33,803 nt of DNA from Bacteroidota bacterium. GTDB lineage: Bacteria > Bacteroidota > Bacteroidia > Chitinophagales > Chitinophagaceae. Positions 16,651-22,872 of the stretch are shown here, piece by piece. The stretch spans positions 1 to 33,803 of the forward strand of contig JAUZNZ010000042.1 of the NCBI GenBank assembly GCA_030706735.1, given 5' to 3'. Under the pieces are notes generated by a model. The model was given only the letters and a program-made list of their open reading frames with translations. It had not been told where the DNA came from and ran no database searches. How positions within the stretch are numbered: the stretch's first letter is position 1; each line of letters opens with the position of its first letter. The translations under genes and the position numbers were made by a program.

Positions 16651-17937
16651 GTGAAGAAAATATGTATTTCGATAGGGATGAGCATGGCATGCCTGTTTGC
16701 GGGTAAACCCTCTTACGCCTTCTCCATCCTTACCCACGAGGCGATCATCGACGCTTGCTGGGAAAGATCGATGGTGCCTGTGCTTAGGGCCAGGTTCCCG
16801 AAGATCACCGACGAAGAGTTGAAAAAGGCCCATGCCTATGCCTATGGGGGCTCGATCGCACCGGATATGGGTTACTTCCCCCTGGGGAACGTATTTTATA
16901 CTAATCTCGTGCACTATGTACGCAGCGGCGACTTCGTGACGGAATTGTTGAACGATTCGAGGGATGTGGATGAATATGCTTTTGCATTAGGCTTCCTGAG
17001 CCACTACGTGACGGATAAATATGGTCACTCCCTGGCTACGAACAAATGTGTTCCGATCGTATATCCCGAGGAAAAGGCCAAATACGGCAATACCGTTACC
17101 TATGCCGAAGATCATCTCTCCCATACGCGCATGGAGTTCGGCTTTGACGTATTGCAAACCGTCGAAGGCAATTATGCATCGGCGGCTTATCATAATTTTA
17201 TCGGCTTCCAGGTCTCCCGGGGCCTGCTGGAGCGGGCATTCAGGAAGATCTATGGCCTCGACATCAATGACCTTTTCGGCAATTTCCCCCTTTCGGTCAT
17301 GTCGTTCAGACTGTCGTTTAAGAAGCTCTTTCCAACCCTCACCAACGCGGCCTGGGCCATCAAGCAGCAAAATCAAATGCTCGGTTCGGGGAAACTGGAG
17401 ACCTCACACCCGCACCTCGAAGGCGAAATGAAAAAGGCAGACAAGGAGGACCATCATAGCAAGGCAGGCGGCAAGCCGGGAATAGCCGCCCATCTCATCT
17501 CCTTCCTGATTCGCGTCCTGCCCAAAGTGGGTCCCTTGCGCGCGCTCAAATTCAAGGACCCGGGGCCGGCAGCGGAAAAATTGTTTGTTCGCAGCTTCGA
17601 TACCATACTGGTCGAATATAGGATCGTATTGAACCGTTGTCATTCCGGACATGTCGAATTGCCCAATATCGACTATGACACCGGGAATCTCACCGCCCCC
17701 GGCGAATACCCCCTGGCGGACAAAAACTACGACATGCTGGTCATCAGGTTAAAGGATCAGCAATTCGACCAGGTCAATGATTCACTCAGGCGAAATATTA
17801 TCGCCTTCTATGGTCATCGGGACAAACCTCATGATCCGCGCGATGAATCGCATCGCGAGATGAATGTAGACAAGGCCCTTGCACGCCTCGCGGAACCCGC
17901 TCATCTTTCCGTTCGTAGCTCAATGGATACCAAATAG
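16651..17937 (+). CDS. Zinc-dependent phospholipase C-like secreted protein
   Basis: A 428-residue protein beginning at GTG 16651 (ATG 16678 is a shorter alternative), with signal peptide KKICISIGMSMACLFAGKPSYA. The zinc_dep_PLPC (PF00882) pattern is clear: LTHEAIIDACW (His29), AYGGSIAPDMGYFP (Asp72), LVHYVRSGDF (His88), FLSHYVTDKYGHSLA (His118, Asp122, His126) and AEDHLSHTRMEFG (His155/His158). These ligands would form the three-zinc site of bacterial phospholipase C. The second half, after about residue 200, is longer than in classical enzymes and of unknown role. Substrate choice is not deducible. It diverges from the YCII-selU transcript across 150 bases. Confidence 0.82.
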   Translation: MKKICISIGMSMACLFAGKPSYAFSILTHEAIIDACWERSMVPVLRARFPKITDEELKKAHAYAYGGSIAPDMGYFPLGNVFYTNLVHYVRSGDFVTELLNDSRDVDEYAFALGFLSHYVTDKYGHSLATNKCVPIVYPEEKAKYGNTVTYAEDHLSHTRMEFGFDVLQTVEGNYASAAYHNFIGFQVSRGLLERAFRKIYGLDINDLFGNFPLSVMSFRLSFKKLFPTLTNAAWAIKQQNQMLGSGKLETSHPHLEGEMKKADKEDHHSKAGGKPGIAAHLISFLIRVLPKVGPLRALKFKDPGPAAEKLFVRSFDTILVEYRIVLNRCHSGHVELPNIDYDTGNLTAPGEYPLADKNYDMLVIRLKDQQFDQVNDSLRRNIIAFYGHRDKPHDPRDESHREMNVDKALARLAEPAHLSVRSSMDTK

Positions 17938-17990
17938 CGCTTCACATCGTCCGATCGGTAGTTTTCGCATTCCCGGATCGGCTGGGCTCT

Positions 17991-17998
17991 TACTTTCG
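17991..17998 (+). promoter_or_regulatory. Candidate -7 box for the tandem DUF4242 gene
   Basis: TACTTTCG differs at one position from TAnnTTTG. A TTTCG lies about 23 bases upstream as a possible -33 element. The predicted start is near 18004 and the ATG is at 18026. Confidence 0.35.
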
Positions 17999-18025
17999 TG
18001 TCCTCAAAACAAAAAAAATCTTATT

Positions 18026-18625
18026 ATGAAGCGTTTTTGTCTGCCTCTGTTTTCTCTCGTTCTGCTCGCCGTGTCGCCGCGCCTGTTCGCGCAGACGAAA
18101 CAACTATTTATCGACGTCCATCACTTGCCTCCCGGAAAAGTTACCTACCAGGGTGTTGCCGAGGCGCACGCCAAAGACCTGGCGACCGAAAAGAAATATG
18201 GCGTCGAATTCCTGAAGTTCTGGGTCGACGAACAAAAAGGCCTCGTCTACTGCCTTGCCTCCGCCACGGATTCCAACGACATCCGCAAAACGCACGCCGA
18301 GGCGCATGGCATGCTGCCCGATAATATCTATCTCGTAACAGACGGACAGGCGGCCAAATTGAAAGGAGAGAATTTGCTGTTCCTCGACGTTCATGAGTTT
18401 GGCCCCGGAAAGGTCTCCGCCGCTGCTGTCGCAGACGCTCACCAAAAGGATCTGGCTGTTCAAAAGAAGTACGGCGTGAATTTCATCAACTATTGGGTGG
18501 ATGAGCAAAGAGGTACCGTGATGTGCCTGGCGCAAGCGCCCGATTCCGCTGCCATGGTCAATGCCCATAAAGAGGCGCACGGTCTGATCCCCGTAGCGGT
18601 CATGCAAGTGAAACAGGGACAATGA
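18026..18625 (+). CDS. Secreted protein with two tandem DUF4242 (SCO4226-type nickel-binding) domains
   Basis: A 199-residue protein starting at ATG 18026 with signal peptide MKRFCLPLFSLVLLAVSPRLFAQ. The frame is open upstream, but only this start gives a signal sequence. Two homologous units follow, about 26-104 and 116-195. Each has DVH, AHxKDL, KKYGV, the WVDEQ strand, a CLA motif and a closing HxEAHG. The family prototype SCO4226 is a small ferredoxin-like nickel-binding protein, normally with a single domain. Here the domain is duplicated and exported, so it may act as an intramolecular dimer in the periplasm. Metal binding is inferred, not seen. A strong terminator follows. Confidence 0.85.
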   Translation: MKRFCLPLFSLVLLAVSPRLFAQTKQLFIDVHHLPPGKVTYQGVAEAHAKDLATEKKYGVEFLKFWVDEQKGLVYCLASATDSNDIRKTHAEAHGMLPDNIYLVTDGQAAKLKGENLLFLDVHEFGPGKVSAAAVADAHQKDLAVQKKYGVNFINYWVDEQRGTVMCLAQAPDSAAMVNAHKEAHGLIPVAVMQVKQGQ

Positions 18626-18686
18626 GTACCGATCCGTCATAAATTATTTTAATCCGGTTCCCGTTCGTAAGTTTAGCAATAAGGGT

Positions 18687-18721
18687 AAAGCCTTCAAATC
18701 ATCGCATTTGAGGGCTTTTTT
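18687..18721 (+). terminator. Intrinsic terminator after the DUF4242 gene
   Basis: AAAGCCTTCAAAT (18687-18699) pairs with ATTTGAGGGCTTT (18706-18718) through 13 pairs, one a G-T wobble, around loop CATCGC. A run of six T bases (18716-18721) closes the site. This is the best terminator in the window and separates the DUF4242 gene from the isochorismatase gene. Confidence 0.9.
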
Positions 18722-18744
18722 GTAATTTTCAGTAAATTAATGCC

Positions 18745-19329
18745 ATGCAAAAAGAATGGAAAGACACCCCCGCATTACTGCTCATCGACATCCAGAAAGG
18801 CATGGACGAGGTCGATTTCTATGGCGGCGAAAGAAATAATCCCGAGGCGGAAAGCAATGCCGCCCTCATCCTCGATTACTGGCGACAGAATAATTGGCCT
18901 CTCTTCCATGTCAAGCACTGCTCGGTGGTACCCGGGTCGCCGCTGACCGAAGGCCTCCCCGGTAACGACCTCAAGGACGAGGTGAAACCCAGGGACGGAG
19001 AGCCGGTTATTACCAAGCAGGTGAATAGTGCCTTCATCGGTACCGACCTCAAACAGCAGCTGGACGCAAAAAATATCCGCACCCTGGTCATCCTCGGTCT
19101 CACGGCGGAGCATTGCGTATCGACCACCACGCGCATGGCGGCCAACTTCGGTTTTACGACCGTCGTCGTGCCCGATGCGACGGCCTCCTTCCGCTCCAAA
19201 ATGCTTAACGGCCAGTCGATCCCCGCGCAAACCGTCCACGAGATTTCCCTGGCGACCCTCAACAGGGAGTTTGCAGAGATGGTTCCGACCCGTGACATCC
19301 TGCAAAGCCGCCTCGCAGAGCGCGGCTGA
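18745..19329 (+). CDS. Isochorismatase-family cysteine hydrolase
   Basis: A 194-residue cytoplasmic protein. The catalytic triad of the family is present: Asp15 in LLLIDIQKGM, Lys91 in VITKQVNSAFIGTDL and Cys124 in GLTAEHCVSTTTRMA, followed by the usual cis-peptide region before the cysteine. The GFTTVVVPDATASF strand is also typical. Members hydrolyse isochorismate, nicotinamide, N-carbamoyl compounds or ureidoacrylate; nothing local tells which. A NAD-cycle role (nicotinamidase) would need a metal-binding DxHxxxxxxH motif, which is not seen, so a general amidohydrolase is more likely. It lies alone after a strong terminator and converges on the serine hydrolase gene. Confidence 0.9.
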   Translation: MQKEWKDTPALLLIDIQKGMDEVDFYGGERNNPEAESNAALILDYWRQNNWPLFHVKHCSVVPGSPLTEGLPGNDLKDEVKPRDGEPVITKQVNSAFIGTDLKQQLDAKNIRTLVILGLTAEHCVSTTTRMAANFGFTTVVVPDATASFRSKMLNGQSIPAQTVHEISLATLNREFAEMVPTRDILQSRLAERG

Positions 19330-19364
19330 CCAGCGGCCTTTCCGTCTTTTGCCCGGCCTTCCCG

Positions 19365-20954
19365 TCAGTGACTCAACACCCCGGTGCCCGTCACCTTCAC
19401 ATCGTCGAAACTCCGGCTCAATTCGATCTGCACTTGCCCCGGACCCTGCACTTGCCCCGCTGCCGCCACCGCCGGCTCCCCAAACACGCATCGGATCGTT
19501 TCGGTATGCGGGCTTTCGATGTAGCGGAGCTTCAACTCCAGCGTCTTCTCATCCGCCCATCCATAACTCCCTTCGATCAGGTAGGGAGCGAGCCCTACGC
19601 GGTTCCCCCTCGCCGTGACCAGATAGGGGCCTGGCAGGTCCGTCGAGCCCTTCACCCATTCCCCATGTCCGAATGACAGCAGGTAACTGGACGTATCTGT
19701 CTTCAGGGTGAGCAGGCAATGGCCGTTCTTGAATTCAAAATGCGCGGACTTCAATTCCTTCCCCCTCTCGATGGCATAGGTTTTCCCGCTCAGGCTGGCC
19801 TGCAGCCCGGAATTTCCGGCCTGTTCCGGAGGCAACGCGAGGGAACCCAGTTTCTTTCTCAAGATCCCCGCAACCCGTACGTCTTCCGCAAAGGGCTTTT
19901 CATGGAACCCGGGCAGCAGGTATTTCCAGACCAGGTTTATTTCCGACTGCATATTGCGGGACTCCGACGTAATGGCGATCACGGCGTCCTGGTCCGGCAT
20001 GACGATCACGTATTGACCGAAGGCGCCGTCTCCCCGATATGCATTGTTCCGGCAACGCCACATTTGATAGCAGTATCCTTGGAGCCAGTCACTGGAGTCC
20101 TTCTTCGCTTGCGGCGCATCGGGATCCTGGTCTATTTTTTTCGTCGAAGCCGCTTCGATCCAGTCTCGCGGAACGACCTGCCTTCCCTTCCACTTTCCCT
20201 TCTCAAGGAACAGTTCCCCGAATTTGGCCAGGTCTTCCGTCTTCAGCCGGAGCCCCCAGCCGCCGGTATTGATGCCGTCCGGGCTCGTCTCCCAATCCAT
20301 ACCGCTGATGCCCAGCGGTTCGAATAGCCGCGGCCGTAAGTAGTCGATGACCCGCTGGCCGGTTACTTTTTGCACGATGGCGGACAGCATGTACGTAGCG
20401 ACGGAGCTGTACAGGAACTTCGTCCCGGGCTCATGCACGACAGGCGTTGCGCAAAACGCCTTCACCCAATCCACATTGCTTCTCACCACCGCCGACGGTT
20501 CCGGCTCCATCCCCACGCTCATGGTCAGCAAGTCGCGCACACGCAATGCGCGCAGATAGGCACTGATCGTATCCGGCAGCTCCGTCTTGGGGAAGAACGA
20601 TATGACCTTATCGTCCACGGAAAGTCGCTTCTCCGACACCGCAAAGCCGACCGCCGTCGCAGTGAAGCTCTTGCTCAAGGAATATAACGTGTGCTTCAGC
20701 TCCGGCGCATACGGGCTCCACCATCCCTGTGCAATGACATAGCCATGACGCAATATCATAAAGGAATGGAATTCACTCCCGCTTGCCGGGATGGCGTCCA
20801 GGAAATTGACAATGGCTTGCGAGGAGACGCCCTGCGCTTCCGGGCTCGTGGCGGGAAAGGCGGCCGGCTCCTGGGCTGACAAACGAATGACCGTCGATAC
20901 GATGGCCACCGCGAGGCCCAGCCTATGGCCCAACTTGCGTAATGATCTATTCAT
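19365..20954 (-). CDS. Serine hydrolase of the beta-lactamase/class C family with C-terminal beta domain
   Basis: A 529-residue secreted protein with signal peptide to about residue 28. The active-site motif SLSK places Ser92 and Lys95. The second motif is YSS at 182-184 (FLYSSVATYML), in place of the YxN of class C beta-lactamases. DLLTMSVGM and GWGLRLKTEDLAKFGELFLEKGKWKGRQVV are typical of this group, many of which are esterases or D-aminopeptidase-like. The last 150 residues form an added beta-rich domain. The gene start overlaps the GH26 stop by eight bases, so it is second in that operon. A role as an esterase that removes acyl groups from mannan is an attractive guess but unproven. Confidence 0.85.
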   Translation of the reverse strand: MNRSLRKLGHRLGLAVAIVSTVIRLSAQEPAAFPATSPEAQGVSSQAIVNFLDAIPASGSEFHSFMILRHGYVIAQGWWSPYAPELKHTLYSLSKSFTATAVGFAVSEKRLSVDDKVISFFPKTELPDTISAYLRALRVRDLLTMSVGMEPEPSAVVRSNVDWVKAFCATPVVHEPGTKFLYSSVATYMLSAIVQKVTGQRVIDYLRPRLFEPLGISGMDWETSPDGINTGGWGLRLKTEDLAKFGELFLEKGKWKGRQVVPRDWIEAASTKKIDQDPDAPQAKKDSSDWLQGYCYQMWRCRNNAYRGDGAFGQYVIVMPDQDAVIAITSESRNMQSEINLVWKYLLPGFHEKPFAEDVRVAGILRKKLGSLALPPEQAGNSGLQASLSGKTYAIERGKELKSAHFEFKNGHCLLTLKTDTSSYLLSFGHGEWVKGSTDLPGPYLVTARGNRVGLAPYLIEGSYGWADEKTLELKLRYIESPHTETIRCVFGEPAVAAAGQVQGPGQVQIELSRSFDDVKVTGTGVLSH

Positions 20955-22536
20955 AGTTCTTATTATAAATGGCAGTTAAGGTTCTCTTGCCCCTGAACGA
21001 ATTGGACGTTTGCCCGATCGACAGGGTTCGTCCCTGATCTTGCAGCGTCCATATCTCATGGTTCGTCCATTCGGAGGTCCGGCCCCCGTTTTTCAGGGTT
21101 GCCTTCGAATCGATGTACAAGGTATCCCCATTTTCTGATCGATGGGCTGCAATCGTGCCGGGCCCATTTCCAAAGGGTGGCTTGGATTCATGCTCCGTGC
21201 CGTCAAGGGCCAGATTATTCTCCACCACACTATTATCGGCAAATTCCGAGATCATCGTTCGTTTGATGTCGATCCGATCGGCCTCCTCCGAAACATCGAG
21301 CCTTCCCGGCAGCGATCCCGATCCGCTATTATCCAGGACGCTCCTGTCCTCGTCGAAGACCCATTCCCCCGCAAAGTTTGCTCCGCGACGGGCCACCAGC
21401 GGCGGCAGACCGGCCACAGCACGGTAGGGAGCAAGGGCATCCAGGTAGGCCGCATCGTCCCGGCAGAGGACGTGCGGGTCGTTCACGAGCGCGGCATATT
21501 GTTTCCTCGTGGTAAGCCGTACCATGCCTGCCCAGATCATATAATACGTCCATCGGGGCTGGCTTTTCAGCACCTCGGGCGTCGGCGGATTGCCGACCTC
21601 GGCCAGCGCGATGGGCTTGCCCTTCGCGAGAACGAGCAGGCTGTCATAATAGGATGGTGAAAAGTCGCTGCCGTAGACGTCCAGCACCGCCATATCGAAT
21701 TCGTCGCTGCCGACGTTATATAGGGAGAATTGCCTGCCGCGCAGGGCGGGCCGGTCCAAACTCCAGAGCCAGATCAGATTATTCAGTTTGTGATAATTCA
21801 CCAGCCGGTCGAATAGCTGCCGGTAGAGCCTGATCGTGCTGTATTCGCCAGTTCGCCCTCCCCACCAGAACCAGTCCCCGTTCATTTCATGGTAAGGCCG
21901 CCACAAGATCGGCACATGCGCCGCCTGCAATTCCTTTAGATAGTAGGCGATGCTGTCCACCTGCGCACACCAGTGTTGATACAGTTCGGTTCCCGGGGTG
22001 AGCACGTCTTTGAATTGATCGTCCAGCAATTTCCCCTGCACGCTGGCGAGATGTGCGGGATCGGCGCCGGGCAAGGGTTGAAAGGTGACCGGCTCATTGG
22101 CCGTAGGCGGCACGGCATGCCAGCAGATCGTGATGATCGAGCCAAGCTTGTTCTGCCGGATGGCTTCTTCGACAATGTCCTGGCGGGAGTGAAAGGCGTC
22201 TGAATTGCCGTCATTGGCGAATCCCCAGTCGGTGCCATAGATGACCGGCGTCTTGCCGATGTATTTTGCCGCGAACTGGCTGTTCCTTCCCTTCGTATTC
22301 GGATAGTTATGCTGTCCTGTGAGCAGGTATTCTCCGGAAATGCCGTAAAAAAATTTCAGCAGCGCCCTCGCTTCGGGACTCGCATTCCTTGTCACAGGGC
22401 TCACCGTCCTATCCCGGCTCGCTGCGGTCGCCGGGCTCGCCTCCTTCTCCTGGGCCATGAGAGACGGGTCACAGGACAGCGCCAGGCATGCCGCGACCAG
22501 GACACGATACAGGAGGGACGAATAGCGGTCTTTCAT
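20947..22536 (-). CDS. GH26 beta-mannanase-like glycoside hydrolase with C-terminal beta-barrel domain
   Basis: From ATG 22536 the protein has 529 residues. The signal sequence is unusual: MKDRYSSLLYRVLVAACLALSCDPSLMAQ could be cut by signal peptidase I after MAQ, or lipidated at a Cys (VAAC or LALSC). The GH26 barrel (about 45-375) shows acid/base Glu217 in WRPYHEMNGDWFWWGG and nucleophile Glu313 in ALAEVGN, with TGQHNYP and CWHAVPP also typical. GH26 enzymes are mainly endo-beta-1,4-mannanases. Residues about 387-529 form an extra lipocalin-like strand-rich domain (GEWVFDEDRS to IYNK), not standard in the family and perhaps carbohydrate-binding. The frame extends upstream, but the upstream residues look unlike a signal peptide. 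Its stop overlaps the serine hydrolase start. Confidence 0.88.
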   Translation of the reverse strand: MKDRYSSLLYRVLVAACLALSCDPSLMAQEKEASPATAASRDRTVSPVTRNASPEARALLKFFYGISGEYLLTGQHNYPNTKGRNSQFAAKYIGKTPVIYGTDWGFANDGNSDAFHSRQDIVEEAIRQNKLGSIITICWHAVPPTANEPVTFQPLPGADPAHLASVQGKLLDDQFKDVLTPGTELYQHWCAQVDSIAYYLKELQAAHVPILWRPYHEMNGDWFWWGGRTGEYSTIRLYRQLFDRLVNYHKLNNLIWLWSLDRPALRGRQFSLYNVGSDEFDMAVLDVYGSDFSPSYYDSLLVLAKGKPIALAEVGNPPTPEVLKSQPRWTYYMIWAGMVRLTTRKQYAALVNDPHVLCRDDAAYLDALAPYRAVAGLPPLVARRGANFAGEWVFDEDRSVLDNSGSGSLPGRLDVSEEADRIDIKRTMISEFADNSVVENNLALDGTEHESKPPFGNGPGTIAAHRSENGDTLYIDSKATLKNGGRTSEWTNHEIWTLQDQGRTLSIGQTSNSFRGKRTLTAIYNKNYE

Positions 22537-22595
22537 ATGGCAATTTAATGACCCCCATCCTACATACCAAATAAATGGGATACTGCCGCTCCCCG

Positions 22596-22618
22596 CTGTC
22601 AATACCTCGAATGGGGTA
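22596..22618 (-). repeat. Gene-proximal copy of a 23-base promoter-associated repeat
   Basis: On the plus strand the unit reads CTGTCAATACC, seven variable bases, GGGTA; the two copies agree at 17 of 23 positions. Read toward GH26 it is TACCC-N7-GGTATTGACAG, a TACC/GGTA inverted repeat touching a TTGACA-like -33 element. This copy ends 59 bases from the GH26 start. TTTATTTG at 22575-22568 could be a -7 box, but its 24-base spacing is long. Confidence 0.5.
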
Positions 22619-22619
22619 G

Positions 22620-22697
22620 TCAGCAGGCAAGCGCCATAACGACCAGGGTGACGAGCATAACGACAATGACCGAGCGGTGGTAGGAAATACGATACAT
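22620..22697 (-). CDS. Putative 25-residue hydrophobic small protein or leader peptide
   Basis: ATG at 22697 opens 25 codons ending in TGA 22620-22622. The peptide starts MYRISYHRSVIVV, continues with valine/leucine/methionine residues and ends MALAC, so it has two basic residues then one membrane-length stretch and a final cysteine. This resembles a signal or small inner-membrane peptide, or a lipoprotein signal that ends at the cysteine. It lies between the distal promoter candidate and GH26, two bases from the proximal repeat copy. No family is recognised; the pattern could be chance. Confidence 0.4.
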   Translation of the reverse strand: MYRISYHRSVIVVMLVTLVVMALAC

Positions 22698-22726
22698 TCG
22701 AAAAAAAAGTTAGATGAATAGTTGAA

Positions 22727-22757
22727 CGAAGATAATGCCCCCTGCTTCCCCTGTCAA
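22727..22757 (-). promoter_or_regulatory. Candidate distal promoter of the GH26 operon
   Basis: On the minus strand, TTG (22757-22755, inside TTGACAG) is followed after 20 bases by TATCTTCG (22734-22727), one mismatch from TAnnTTTG with normal spacing. The -33 part belongs to the distal 23-base repeat. The start would fall near 22720, upstream of the 25-codon ORF. Confidence 0.45.
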
Positions 22758-22773
22758 TACCCTATTTCGGGTA
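22751..22773 (-). repeat. Distal copy of the 23-base promoter-associated repeat
   Basis: Same unit as at 22596-22618, 155 bases upstream. Here the inverted repeat is stronger: ATACCC/GGGTAT around TATTTC. It overlaps the TTG -33 element of the distal promoter, so it could be a regulator-binding site placed to block or recruit RNA polymerase. Confidence 0.5.
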
Positions 22774-22802
22774 TGTCATTTCCCCCCGCCAATCCAACGA
22801 AG

Positions 22803-22829
22803 AGAGGGGAAGGCTATGCCTTCCCCTCT
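22803..22829 (-). terminator. Perfect 12-bp hairpin downstream of the TonB receptor gene
   Basis: AGAGGGGAAGGC and GCCTTCCCCTCT pair completely around a 3-base loop, 44 bases past the receptor stop. The following bases lack a T-run in either direction, so it may be a terminator of reduced strength or an mRNA 3'-end stabiliser. Confidence 0.6.
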
Positions 22830-22872
22830 GTCTTCCATTCCATCTCAATTCACCATCTTACCAATTCGATCC

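Larger units (their letters stand above)
22537..22872. other. 336-base intergenic region between GH26 and TonB receptor genes
   Basis: Both flanking genes are on the minus strand, so this region holds the receptor's 3' end and the GH26 operon's upstream control. It contains a perfect hairpin (22803-22829), two copies of a 23-base repeat (22751-22773 and 22596-22618), a promoter-like pair with one copy, and a 25-codon small ORF (22620-22697). It is unusually dense for its size. Confidence 0.6.

Noticed and set aside
16501-16914. N-terminal extension of the YCII reading frame up to 16914
   Set aside because: The extra residues overlap the phospholipase C-like gene and lack similarity to YCII; ATG 16500 gives the expected length.
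17911-17930. tRNA 5'-half-like sequence (GTAGCTCAATGGATA) resembling a tRNA A-box
   Set aside because: It lies in the 3' end of the phospholipase C-like gene and no T-arm (GTTCRANYC) or cloverleaf partner follows, so it is not a tRNA gene; probably chance.
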